Shown here: one piece after another, positions 8,399-16,463 of the stretch
Layout: every line of letters begins with the position of its first letter
Numbering within the stretch: the first letter of the stretch is position 1
Assembly (NCBI RefSeq): GCF_900176515.1
Contig: NZ_FWXV01000003.1
Span: 1-64,000, forward strand
From: Kibdelosporangium aridum
Lineage (GTDB): Bacteria; Actinomycetota; Actinomycetes; Mycobacteriales; Pseudonocardiaceae
DNA: 64,000 bases
Direction of reading: 5' to 3'
Translations under genes and position numbers: made by a program
Notes under the pieces: model-generated
Database searches by the model: none
The model's input: only the letters and a program-made list of their open reading frames with translations
Told to the model about the DNA's origin: nothing

Positions 8399-8947
8399 TC
8401 AGGAATGGACCGCCTTGGCCTTCCCGGCGCCCTTCTTCGGCGACAAGCTCAGGTTGAGGCCCATCCGGCGGGCACGGGGAATGACCACGGAAGCCTCGCC
8501 GAGGAACGTCAGGCCCAGCAAGATGCCCACCATGTCGGTGCCTCCGGCCACGTCGGCGTGCCAGTGCTGGGCCAGCACCACCATGATGACCCGCAACGGG
8601 ATCAGTGACAGCCAGATGGTCACCGTGAGCCAGTTGTACTTCTGGTGTGGGACACCGTCTTGCTCGTAGAGCCGGATGGTGGCGCCGCGCGCCAGGCCTT
8701 CGCCGTACGCCGCGAGCACGAAGACTCCGAGCAGTTCCCAGTCCAGCGCGGTCGCTTTGCCCACGTCGCTCGCGGCCATGTAGATGCCGATGGCGAAGCA
8801 GACGATGGGCAGGATGAACAGCCGCTTCGTCGACATCGGCGTCCCGCGCAGGCGGCGCACGATCGACCAGACGATGTACGCGCCACCGGCCACAATGGCC
8901 ACGATGTCCGAAATCTTGTCCAACGTCTCCAACATCGCGCAGTCCAT
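8399..8947 (-). CDS. Hypothetical polytopic membrane protein
   Basis: A 182-aa integral membrane protein of unknown function. It has about five hydrophobic helices (for example IVAIVAGGAYIVWSIV, LFILPIVCFAIGIYMA, TVTIWLSLIPLRVIMVVLA and MVGILLGLTFLGEASVVI) and a basic C-terminal tail. It resembles small DUF-type actinobacterial membrane proteins loosely, and no catalytic motif is visible. The start is uncertain: the ATG at 8947 sits only 2 nt after GAGGAA, and an in-frame ATG at 8935 is an alternative. It is convergent with the DMT transporter. Confidence 0.7.
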   Translation of the reverse strand: MDCAMLETLDKISDIVAIVAGGAYIVWSIVRRLRGTPMSTKRLFILPIVCFAIGIYMAASDVGKATALDWELLGVFVLAAYGEGLARGATIRLYEQDGVPHQKYNWLTVTIWLSLIPLRVIMVVLAQHWHADVAGGTDMVGILLGLTFLGEASVVIPRARRMGLNLSLSPKKGAGKAKAVHS

Positions 8948-9033
8948 TTCCTCGGAGTTGATCGCAACGGTAGGAAGCGCACCCCTGGTGAGGCATCAAC
9001 CCGGGGGTGCAACCGGGGTGGAATCCGGCCTTG

Positions 9034-9045
9034 AACCCGCGGGTT
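9034..9045. repeat. 12-bp perfect palindrome downstream of P450
   Basis: AACCCGCGGGTT is fully self-complementary and lies 13 nt past the P450 stop, in a GC-rich spacer that also repeats the string AACCSGGG. It may be a small operator or the base of a weak terminator. Confidence 0.3.
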
Positions 9046-9057
9046 GACCGCCGCGTT

Positions 9058-10218
9058 TCACCAGGTCACGACCAACGCCGTGACACCGCCGGTGACAGAC
9101 TCCGAACGCCGCTGCAGCCGGTCCTCAGCGAGCCGCAGGCCGGGAAACCGCTTGGCCAAAGCGCCAAACACGGCACGTAGCTCAATCCGGGCGAGCGTGC
9201 TGCCGACGCAGTAGCGCATGCCGTACCCGAACCCGAGGTGTGGGTTGGGCGACCGGGTGATGTCGAACTCGTCTGGGCGCTCGAACACGCGGGGATCCCG
9301 GTTCGCGGCGTGGTACGCGAGCAGGACGGCGTCCCCCGAGGAGATGGTCGTTCCGGCGATCGGGATGTCCTCGGCCGCGTATCGGACGGCACCCCCGGTG
9401 TCCTGGATGTTCGTCGTCACCATCCGCAGGATCTCCTCGACGGCACTGGTGACGAGGCCAGGTTCGGCGGTCAGCTTGCGCCACTGCGCGGGATTGCGAG
9501 TGAACAGCAGGGTGCCGAGGTCGATCCGGCTCATCGTCGTCTCGTAACCGGCGAACAGCAGCGCGGCCGCGAGCCGGGCGGCTTCCGGGAGATCGGCCTC
9601 GCCCGCCAGGTCCGAGAAGACGTCCTCGCTCGGCTCGTGCTTCTTGCGTTCCAGAAGCTCGGCCATGTAGATACCGAACTCGATCTGGGCGGCCCGGCCG
9701 GCGTCGGCGTCACCGGTGCCCGACAGCCGCGAGGTCCAGGACCGGAACAGCTCGTAGTCCTGGTGCGGGGCACCGACCAGGGCGCAGATGACCATGGCGG
9801 GCAACTGTTCGGACAGCCCGGCGTGCAGGTCGACCGGCGGGGCGGCCAAGCCGTCGAGCAACGAGTCGACCCGTTGTTCGATGCTGTCCTGCAGTGCCAG
9901 CATCCGTTTCGCGGAAAAGGCAGGCGTGAGGAGCTTGCGCATGCGCCGATGGCGTTCCAGTTCGCCGTCGAACTCCTCCGTCGGGCCACCCTGGACCACC
10001 GAGTTGTTGATCCGCGCGGCCGACTCCGGGTTGCGGTGGCCGCGCCGCAGCGAGCTGCTGGCGGCGAGTTCCCGCACGAGGTCGTATCCGCACACCAGCC
10101 ACGCTTCGTCGCCTGCGGGCGTGCGGACCTTGGTCAGCGGCTCGTTGTCGAGCAAGTCGTAGTACCGCGGTGGCAGCTTGGCTGAATCGTCACCCGGCGG
10201 AAACGGCAATTCGTACAC
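9058..10218 (-). CDS. Cytochrome P450
   Basis: A 386-aa soluble bacterial P450 monooxygenase. It shows the I-helix LLFAGYETTMSRI, the K-helix ExxR as EEILRM and the heme loop FGYGMRYCVG with ligand Cys337; it ends VTGGVTALVVTW. The GTG at 10218 was chosen because AGTGGAGGTG lies just upstream, giving GGAGG about 5 nt from the start; a longer open frame to 10383 would overlap the divergent KSIII-like gene. The substrate is unknown. Close to the terpenoid genes, it could be a tailoring oxygenase, though a separate pathway with the adjacent KSIII-like enzyme is equally possible. No ferredoxin is adjacent. Confidence 0.95.
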   Translation of the reverse strand: MYELPFPPGDDSAKLPPRYYDLLDNEPLTKVRTPAGDEAWLVCGYDLVRELAASSSLRRGHRNPESAARINNSVVQGGPTEEFDGELERHRRMRKLLTPAFSAKRMLALQDSIEQRVDSLLDGLAAPPVDLHAGLSEQLPAMVICALVGAPHQDYELFRSWTSRLSGTGDADAGRAAQIEFGIYMAELLERKKHEPSEDVFSDLAGEADLPEAARLAAALLFAGYETTMSRIDLGTLLFTRNPAQWRKLTAEPGLVTSAVEEILRMVTTNIQDTGGAVRYAAEDIPIAGTTISSGDAVLLAYHAANRDPRVFERPDEFDITRSPNPHLGFGYGMRYCVGSTLARIELRAVFGALAKRFPGLRLAEDRLQRRSESVTGGVTALVVTW

Positions 10219-10354
10219 GGCACCTCCACTGTGGACTCGCCTTTCAGCCTCTCCCTTCCACCGGCAGGAGTGCTCGATCGTCCACGCGGACTCAACGTCC
10301 ACCCAATAGCGGCGCCGTACGGTCGGTTCGACCATTCGTGAGGGGAGGGACCAG

Positions 10355-11362
10355 GTGAACCTGTACGTCGCGGGTGTCGGCACCTGCCTGCCGGACCGCC
10401 AGACAGCCGAGGAAGCGATCGCGGCGAACCGATACGACGCCGAGTCGGCACGGGTGGACGGAGTCCGCTCGGCGTGCGTCGAGACGGAGCGCTATCCGGC
10501 TGAGCTCGCCGCCATCGCCGGGCAGGGCGCGCTGGCCATGGCGTCCGGCCGTGACATCGGTACGTTCCGCGCGGTGTTTCACTCCTATGTGGACTATCAG
10601 GGTGCGCACTACTGGCAGGCGGCGCCGTACGTCGCTCTGCACACGGTCGGCCGACAGGTGCCGTCTTTCGACGTGGTCCAGGAGTGCAACGGGGCCATGG
10701 GAGCGCTCGAGCTCGGCCGCCGTTTCGTCACGGGCCCGGACGACGCCGTGCTCGTCACGACCGGCGACCGGTTCGACAGCCCGTGGGTCAGCAGGTGGTA
10801 CGGCGACCAGTCGGTGCTCGCCGACGGCGGCAGCGCGCTGGTGCTGAGCGGCGCGAGCGGTTTCGCCCGGATCCTGTCGTTGTCGACGATGGCGGACAAC
10901 TCCCTGGAAGGGGAGGCGCGCGGCGGCGAGTTCGCAGGCGCCCAGCAGCCGCCCGTCGACTTCGACGCGATGCGTAAACGCTTCCACGCCAAGGATCTCC
11001 CCATGCTGGAGCATTACGGCAGGATGGCCGCGTTGTTCTCCTCGTCGCTGCGCCGGGTGCTCGACGAGGCCGGGATCACCGCGGCGGACCTGGCATTCGC
11101 GATCCCCGTGGTCACCACCGCGGCCAGGGCAGCGGACATCGCGGACCGGTTCCTCCAAGTCCCGATCGAGCGCACCAACTGGGAGTTCGGCCGTACCACC
11201 GGTCATCTCGGCACCGGCGACCAATTCGCCGGTCTGCACCACCTGATCACCACCGGCAAGGCACGCAAGGGCGACCGCATCCTGCTGCTCGGCGGCGGCA
11301 CCGGCTACACCATCACCTCGGCGGTCCTGGAAATGCTGGAGGACAGCGAGGACATCGCATGA
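10355..11362 (+). CDS. Ketosynthase III-like protein, possibly an acyltransferase
   Basis: A 335-aa thiolase-fold protein related to FabH. The nucleophilic cysteine is present in QECNGAMGALELG (Cys111). The usual HQAN histidine motif is absent, with PVVTTAA at residues 251-257 in its place, and the GNTS-type Asn motif reads GHLGTGDQ (His284, Asp289). KSIII homologues with altered triads, such as CerJ of cervimycin biosynthesis, act as acyltransferases rather than decarboxylative condensers, so acyl transfer is the better guess (inference). The GTG at 10355 has a GGGAGGG SD. It overlaps the next gene by 4 nt (ATGA) and is divergent from the P450. Confidence 0.85.
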   Translation: MNLYVAGVGTCLPDRQTAEEAIAANRYDAESARVDGVRSACVETERYPAELAAIAGQGALAMASGRDIGTFRAVFHSYVDYQGAHYWQAAPYVALHTVGRQVPSFDVVQECNGAMGALELGRRFVTGPDDAVLVTTGDRFDSPWVSRWYGDQSVLADGGSALVLSGASGFARILSLSTMADNSLEGEARGGEFAGAQQPPVDFDAMRKRFHAKDLPMLEHYGRMAALFSSSLRRVLDEAGITAADLAFAIPVVTTAARAADIADRFLQVPIERTNWEFGRTTGHLGTGDQFAGLHHLITTGKARKGDRILLLGGGTGYTITSAVLEMLEDSEDIA

Positions 11363-12048
11363 CCGATGACGCGCTGCTCGCTCTGTCCACACTCCCGCTG
11401 CTGTACTCCCGCTGCGAGGTGGCCATGCAGCCGGTGAGAGCCGGTGGCGTGGTTCGTGAACACACTGGACGACGGGCGACCGGGTTGCCGTTGCGTGCGG
11501 CCGCGTTCGACGCCAGGGCGCGGATCCTCGGCGTACTGGCCTCCTGGGCAGGCTTGGTGTCGGCCGAGCGGGAAGTGCCCGCGCCACGCCGCACTGTTCC
11601 CGAACTCGCCCGGTTTCTCGCCGCACACCGCGACTGGCTGGCCGGGCATCCCGGCGGCGCCGACTTCGTCGCCGAACTGTCGGAGCTGGTCGCGTCGGCG
11701 TACGAGGTGCTACAAGAACCGGGCCACGCGGTGCTCACTGGCCACTGCCCGATCGACGGATGCCAGGCTCCAGTGCGCATCCAGCCGTCCGGAGCGGCCG
11801 TCGGATGCGAGGCAGGGCACGAACTTCAGCCGGTGCAGTGGCTTGTCTTGCGGCCGCGAGACGCACAGCGGCGCACCGTCCCGACTAAGGAAGCTGCCCT
11901 GGCCGTTGGCGTACCCGAAGCCACCGTCCGGCAATGGGCCCGACGAGGCAAGCTGACCCGTTACGGTTCGGCGCGACGCGCGGAGTACTGCCTGGACGAG
12001 CTGACCGCCCTCGCCGACACGACATACGACCGGACGCCGTCGCGGTGA
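11359..12048 (+). CDS. Hypothetical protein with Cys-rich centre and C-terminal helix-turn-helix
   Basis: A 229-aa protein coupled to the KSIII-like gene by a 4-nt overlap. Residues about 135-160 hold a possible zinc-binding cluster (CPIDGCQAPV...CEAGHE). Residues about 180-220 look like a MerR/excisionase-type HTH (TKEAALAVGVPEATVRQWARRGKL). The architecture resembles actinomycete proteins sometimes annotated OvmZ-like, but this is from memory and unverified. It may be a DNA-binding partner or regulator; function not assigned. Confidence 0.7.
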   Translation: MTDDALLALSTLPLLYSRCEVAMQPVRAGGVVREHTGRRATGLPLRAAAFDARARILGVLASWAGLVSAEREVPAPRRTVPELARFLAAHRDWLAGHPGGADFVAELSELVASAYEVLQEPGHAVLTGHCPIDGCQAPVRIQPSGAAVGCEAGHELQPVQWLVLRPRDAQRRTVPTKEAALAVGVPEATVRQWARRGKLTRYGSARRAEYCLDELTALADTTYDRTPSR

Positions 12049-12062
12049 GAAGAACCGGCGTG

Positions 12063-12725
12063 TCAGCTGTTTCCGTTGCCTGAAAGTCGTCGTGTGACAA
12101 GGCTGATCGCGTTCGCGGTGTGATCGCGGTGCCGGTCGATGGTTTCGAGGGTGATGCGTTCGTTCGCCGTGGCTTGGGCGAGGTGGTCGGTCGCGATTTT
12201 GAGCGCGGCGTTCATCGCCGCGGCTTGCACCCGGACTTCGAAGGTGTCTGACGGCAGACCCATGCGTTCGGCGAGCACTTCAGTGAACGTGTCTTCCGAG
12301 CGTTCGCGCAGCATCAGATACGCGGCGCGCAACGCCGGTTCGTCATGGGTCATCCGGACCACAGCGAGCACTGCTGCGATGTCCGCGCTGGACGAGTCGA
12401 GGACGGGCATGTAGGCCGCTCGCAGGTGCTCGATCAGGTCGAGGTCGGGCGGCCATGCGCGCAGGACCGACTGGAAGGCGTCGATCATCTTCGTCAGCAG
12501 CGGCTCCACGCAGCTTTCCTTGGTCGGAAAGTAGCGCCACAGCGTGCGTTCGGAAACTCCAGCTGCCCGTGCGATCTGCTCGCCGGAGGTGGCGGCGACT
12601 CCTTGTTCGGCGAACAGCCGCACCGCGTGCCGTGAGATTTCGAGGCGTTGCTGCTGCCGTTGCTCATCGCTCACCGGCGGCCGCCCCCGTCGCGGCACGT
12701 AGCCGCCGTCCGCCACAGCCTCCAC
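12063..12725 (-). CDS. TetR-family transcriptional regulator
   Basis: The 220-aa protein has an N-terminal TetR HTH at residues about 25-70 (HAVRLFAEQGVAATSGEQIARAAGVSERTLWRYFPTKESCV) and a variable ligand-binding C-terminal half. It begins with GTG at 12725; an alternative GTG four codons downstream has a closer GGAG. It is divergent from a P450 gene and separated from it by a strong palindrome that is very likely its operator. Repression of the P450, relieved by its substrate or product, is the expected arrangement. Confidence 0.93.
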   Translation of the reverse strand: MEAVADGGYVPRRGRPPVSDEQRQQQRLEISRHAVRLFAEQGVAATSGEQIARAAGVSERTLWRYFPTKESCVEPLLTKMIDAFQSVLRAWPPDLDLIEHLRAAYMPVLDSSSADIAAVLAVVRMTHDEPALRAAYLMLRERSEDTFTEVLAERMGLPSDTFEVRVQAAAMNAALKIATDHLAQATANERITLETIDRHRDHTANAISLVTRRLSGNGNS

Positions 12726-12749
12726 CCGGTGATCTAAGCATGCCTTTTA

Positions 12750-12766
12750 TTGGCAGTGACTGCCAA
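12750..12766. promoter_or_regulatory. TetR operator, perfect 7-bp inverted repeat
   Basis: TTGGCAG-TGA-CTGCCAA lies between the divergent TetR (12725) and P450 (12811) genes. The arms are perfect, and the size matches TetR-family operators. It would control both promoters. Confidence 0.75.
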
Positions 12767-12810
12767 CAAAGTGCTACGGTGAGTGGTAGGAAGATCACCG
12801 GAGGAGAACC

Positions 12811-14022
12811 ATGAGCGTTGCCGCCGAGCGTCTGCAGTTGCCGTTCCCCAGGCCGAACGTCCTCGACCTGGCCCCGCTGTACGAGGTGTTGCGCCGCGAG
12901 ATGCCGATCACGCCGGTCACCACACCGGCCGGGGATCCCGCATGGCTGGTCACCCGCTTCACGGAGGTCCGCGACCTGCTCAGCGACAAGCGGCTCGGCC
13001 GCTCCCATCCCGAGCCGGACAAGGCGTCGCGCATCACCACCGCTGCGGTACAGGACGGGCCCACAGGCAACTACGAGACCGAAGAAGCCGACCACACCCG
13101 GATGCGCCGGCTGCTGACCCCGGCATTCTCCGCAAAGCGGATGCGAATGCTGCACGACTACATGCAGCAGTTGGTCGACGGCTACATCGACCAGCTTCTC
13201 GTCGAGCACGCCGCCGCGCCGGACGGGGTCGTCGACCTGCACACCGGCCTGGCCTTCCCACTGCCGGTGTCGGTCATCTGCCGACTGCTCGGCGTACCCG
13301 AGGACGACCGCGAATACTTCCACACGCTGTCCGAACGCATGGCCAACCTCGCCATCGGCGACGACGCCCACAAGGCGCGCGAGGAGTTCAGCCGCTACAT
13401 GGTGGGCCTGGTGGAGACCAAACGCTCCCAGCTCGGCGAGGACGTCATCTCCGACCTCGTACGAGCACAAAGCGCCGACGAGACCTACGACTACGCCGAG
13501 ATGATCAGGCTGTGCGTGGGGCTTCTGTTCGCAGGCCACGAAACCACGGTCAACCGCATCGGCCTCGGCACACTGTTCCTGCTCACCCGCCCCGACCAAT
13601 GGCAGGCTCTGGCCGCCGACCCGGACGGCCGGGTCAACGCCACCGTCGAGGAGATCATGCGGCTCGGCGCGCCCGGCGACCTCGGTCTGCTGCGCTACGC
13701 CCACGTCGACCTCGACGTCGCCGGCGTCACGATCAACCGCGGTGACGCCGTGATCCTGTCGGTCAACGCCGCCAACCGCGACACTTCGGTCTACAGCGAC
13801 GCCGAAACCTTCAACCCGGACCGTCCGGAAAAGCCCCACCTGGGGTTCGGCCACGGCGGGCACTTCTGCATCGGCGCGAGCCTGGCCCGCACCGAGTTGC
13901 GCGTCGTCTTCGCCACCCTCGCCCGCCGCCTGCCCGGTCTACGCCTCGCGAAACAGCTCGACGAGTTGGAGGTGCGCACCACCCTCACCGGCGGTGTCAC
14001 CGCGCTGCCCGTGACCTGGTGA
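12811..14022 (+). CDS. Cytochrome P450, TetR-controlled
   Basis: A 403-aa P450 with the I-helix LLFAGHETTVNRI, the ExxR as EEIMRL and the heme loop FGHGGHFCIG (ligand Cys353); the His at the usual Arg position is common in actinobacterial P450s. The ATG at 12811 follows GGAGGAG. It ends LTGGVTALPVTW, similar to the other P450 at 9058-10218, which suggests both belong to related subfamilies. It lies alone between its divergent TetR gene and a strong terminator. The substrate is unknown; it may be a detoxification or tailoring enzyme. Confidence 0.95.
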   Translation: MSVAAERLQLPFPRPNVLDLAPLYEVLRREMPITPVTTPAGDPAWLVTRFTEVRDLLSDKRLGRSHPEPDKASRITTAAVQDGPTGNYETEEADHTRMRRLLTPAFSAKRMRMLHDYMQQLVDGYIDQLLVEHAAAPDGVVDLHTGLAFPLPVSVICRLLGVPEDDREYFHTLSERMANLAIGDDAHKAREEFSRYMVGLVETKRSQLGEDVISDLVRAQSADETYDYAEMIRLCVGLLFAGHETTVNRIGLGTLFLLTRPDQWQALAADPDGRVNATVEEIMRLGAPGDLGLLRYAHVDLDVAGVTINRGDAVILSVNAANRDTSVYSDAETFNPDRPEKPHLGFGHGGHFCIGASLARTELRVVFATLARRLPGLRLAKQLDELEVRTTLTGGVTALPVTW

Positions 14023-14054
14023 TTTCCGCGCAACAGCAACGTTTTCAACAACCG

Positions 14055-14083
14055 TGAGCCCCTGCTCGGCGAGCAGGGGCTCA
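14055..14083. terminator. Bidirectional terminator hairpin
   Basis: A perfect 13-bp stem (left arm TGAGCCCCTGCTC) with a 3-nt GGC loop sits between the convergent P450 and SDR genes. No U-tract follows, as is usual in actinomycetes. Confidence 0.8.
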
Positions 14084-14103
14084 TTGGTCGGCAGCTCTTC
14101 CGA

Positions 14104-14853
14104 CTACCAGGAAACCTCGCCGTCCTGTTCGAAAAAGCCTCCGGTCGGCCCATCGTCCGGCAGCGTGGCGAGGCGAACGATGATCTTGGCTCCTTCTTCC
14201 GGCCCGCGTTCCCCGGCGAATTGGCTGAGCGCGCTCTTCACCAGACCCGGGTTCGCGGCATTCACCTTGACGCCGTCTTTTCTGAACGCATCCGCAAGGA
14301 GCACAGTGGCGGCGTTCAATGCCGTTTTCGACGTGCAGTAACCGAAGGGCTTGACCATTTCCGCGCCCCAGCGGCTCGACAAAGCGCTGTACTTGCCCCG
14401 GCCCACGAGATAGTCGAAACTCCCCGCACTGCTCGAGACATTCACGATCCGAGCCGCCTTGGCCGCCCGCAACAAGGGGGCCGCGAGCTGCACCAGCACG
14501 ACCGGGCCCCAGACATTGGTCTCGAAAAGAGACTTCACGTCGTCCATCTCGGTGGTCAGGATGTCGTTTCCCACTCCGCTCGCAGCGGCGTTGTTGACCA
14601 GCACATCCAGACAGCCGTGATTGGACCGAACGAGCTCGATGGCCGCTTCCATGGTCTCGCGGTCTGTGACGTCAAGACGGACAGGGCGGACATCACCCTC
14701 GTCCTTGAGAGTTTCCGCAGCGGCGTGGCCCGCCTGCTCATTGCGGCTACCCAGGTAGACCGTCATTCCGCGGCGGGCGAGTTCACGGACAACCTCGTAT
14801 CCGATGCTCTTGTTCGCACCCGTCACCAATGCAACCGAACCAGTCATTCTCAT
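14104..14853 (-). CDS. Short-chain dehydrogenase/reductase
   Basis: A 249-aa classical SDR with Rossmann motif TGANKSIG, NNAA at the end of beta-4, catalytic Ser in NVSSSAG and the YCTSK (YxxxK) pair. It is NAD(P)-dependent and the substrate is unknown. The ATG at 14853 has an AGGAG SD. It is divergent from a LysR regulator with a T-N11-A inverted repeat between them, so LysR control is likely. Related proteins are often annotated as carbonyl reductase-like. Confidence 0.92.
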   Translation of the reverse strand: MRMTGSVALVTGANKSIGYEVVRELARRGMTVYLGSRNEQAGHAAAETLKDEGDVRPVRLDVTDRETMEAAIELVRSNHGCLDVLVNNAAASGVGNDILTTEMDDVKSLFETNVWGPVVLVQLAAPLLRAAKAARIVNVSSSAGSFDYLVGRGKYSALSSRWGAEMVKPFGYCTSKTALNAATVLLADAFRKDGVKVNAANPGLVKSALSQFAGERGPEEGAKIIVRLATLPDDGPTGGFFEQDGEVSW

Positions 14854-14919
14854 CTCCTAGTCTCAATAGGACCGTATGCGCAACAGTCATGCACGTCCAC
14901 GTCCCATTGAGTCGCGCTC

Positions 14920-14938
14920 TATTGCCCAGACCGCAATA
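14920..14938. promoter_or_regulatory. LysR-type operator (T-N11-A)
   Basis: TATTGC-N7-GCAATA is a perfect inverted repeat fitting the LysR-family T-N11-A rule. It lies just upstream of the LysR start (14947) and 67 nt from the SDR start. A second dyad, CCTA-N7-TAGG, lies at 14856-14870. Confidence 0.65.
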
Positions 14939-14946
14939 ATTCGGCG

Positions 14947-15840
14947 GTGGAACTGAGGCACCTGCGGTACTTCCTCGCGGTCGCGGAGACCCTGAACTTC
15001 GGGCGGGCAGCGCAACGGCTGCACCTCGCGCCATCGCCCTTGAGCAGGGCGATCCAGCAGCTGGAAGCCGAAATCGGTGGTCAGCTGTTCACCCGGCACA
15101 CCCGCAAGGTCGAGCTCACGGTCCTGGGCATGGCCTTGGTGCCACGGGCCGAGCGCGCGATCACGGAGGTGGACTCACTGGCCCGTGAGATGCACAAGCG
15201 AGCGCGCGGCAGGGCGGATGTCACCCTTGCCTTTCGATCCGTTCCGCACGACGTGCTCCGCCAGATCGCGACCGCTGCCAGCGGCGATGACGCCGAGGTC
15301 GACGTGCGACTGCGCCCGTTGATCTCACACACGCAGCTCGGCGCGCTCCTTGCCGGCGACATCGACCTCGGAATCGTCCACGCGCCGGTGGACCATCGAA
15401 GTCTGTCGTCCCTGCCCATCCTGGTCGAAACCATGGGAGTCGCGCTCCCCGCGGAGGAGAGGTACACGCAGCTGAGCGCCGCGTCAGTGGAGACTCTCGC
15501 GGAGCTGACGCTGCTCCTGCCAGCCGCGACCGACATCAGCAACGCCGCGATGGAACGGTACGGCGCCGCGGCACGGGACGTCCTCGCGGTCGAGTTCGAC
15601 ATCGTCGGCGGGTTCGCGGCCCTGATCGCGGGCGGCGGTCACTGCTGCTTCGTCCCCGTGGACCCTGCTGCGCCTTGGCACCAGTACGTCGTCGTGCCAG
15701 GAGTGGTGGTCAAGCCTCTCGCTCCGAGGACAGCCACCACGACGTTCCTAGCGTGGCGTTCGTCCCGCGACAATGACGGCGACCTCGGGCAGGTCTTGCA
15801 CCGGATCCGTGCCGCCTTCCCCGAGCCGGTCCAGCGATGA
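14947..15840 (+). CDS. LysR-family transcriptional regulator
   Basis: The 297-aa protein begins with the conserved LysR winged helix (MELRHLRYFLAVAETLNFGRAAQRLHLAPSPLSRAIQQLE pattern, residues 1-60) and has a periplasmic-binding-like effector domain in the remainder. It starts with GTG at 14947 without a clear SD, so it may be leaderless. It is divergent from the SDR gene, with an autoregulation-type operator overlapping its promoter. The effector is unknown. Confidence 0.93.
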   Translation: MELRHLRYFLAVAETLNFGRAAQRLHLAPSPLSRAIQQLEAEIGGQLFTRHTRKVELTVLGMALVPRAERAITEVDSLAREMHKRARGRADVTLAFRSVPHDVLRQIATAASGDDAEVDVRLRPLISHTQLGALLAGDIDLGIVHAPVDHRSLSSLPILVETMGVALPAEERYTQLSAASVETLAELTLLLPAATDISNAAMERYGAAARDVLAVEFDIVGGFAALIAGGGHCCFVPVDPAAPWHQYVVVPGVVVKPLAPRTATTTFLAWRSSRDNDGDLGQVLHRIRAAFPEPVQR

Positions 15841-15857
15841 TCCGTTGCTCGCGGCGC

Positions 15858-16345
15858 TCAGTGCGTTGTGTCTGATACTGGCTGAGCCGCTTGGGCGATG
15901 AGCGCCGTGGTCAAACCGGCGCGGCGAAAGGGAAAAGTGTGCGCACCGGGAACGGTGACCAGCTGCCCGTCTCGCGCGGCGCTGACCAGTTCACGGCACC
16001 AGTCATCGGTACTGAAAGCGTCGTACCGGCCTCGCAGGACTGTGACTGGGCAGGCGATGGACCCGATCAGTTGCTCGGGTTCGTCCCGTTGCGCTGACCG
16101 GATATACCGCGCCCGTCGAGTGTCCGAACAGGACAACCGGTCGACTGGAGACTGATCGCAACCAGGCGCAGACAAGATCGGTGATGGCAGGCACCTCCGG
16201 CGCGCACGGCTTGGGCCCGCGGTAGCCGAAACCGGGCACGTCCACCAGGAACGATTGGGAACGTGCCGAACAGCCGAGCAGCGTGTCGATCAGGTACCCC
16301 AGCGCAGCCAGGCCCGGGATCAGCACCACGGGTGGTCCGGCGTGA
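15858..16345 (-). pseudogene. Alpha/beta hydrolase remnant with internal deletion and frameshift
   Basis: The N-terminal piece reads PPVVLIPGLAALGYLID and runs to the nucleophile elbow VVLFGHSTGA. The C-terminal piece, in another frame, reads RYIRSAQRDEPEQLI...CPVTVLRGRYDAFS...VPGAHTFPF, carrying the acid and His regions. The two meet near 16110-16130. The roughly 100 residues of lid and core expected between the elbow and the acid motif are missing, and no plausible start codon precedes the N-terminal piece. This is a decaying gene beside the LysR/SDR pair. Confidence 0.75.
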
Positions 16346-16463
16346 CTTCCAGTGTCCGCGCGGAGACCGACTCACGCCAATTCCGGAAAGTAGAGAGGTT
16401 TGCCGCCCACAGCCACGGGTAATCGCGCGAGGTCGCTGCCGTATCACTCGGTTGGAGAGTGCC

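Noticed and set aside
10219..10383. N-terminal extension of the P450 at 9058-10218
   Set aside because: It overlaps the divergent KSIII-like gene, does not resemble P450 N-termini, and a GTG with an excellent SD lies at 10218.
1..14022. A single coherent biosynthetic cluster covering ispG through the second P450
   Set aside because: Only dxs, ispG, the prenyl synthase and the fusion gene are tightly linked. The MocR/DMT pair, KSIII-like pair and TetR/P450 pair each look like independent regulatory units, so common membership is possible but not shown.
16263..16463. N-terminal extension of cytochrome c oxidase subunit I
   Set aside because: The translated stretch is Arg/Pro-rich, antisense to the hydrolase remnant, and the GTG at 16464 has a good SD and the family-typical start.
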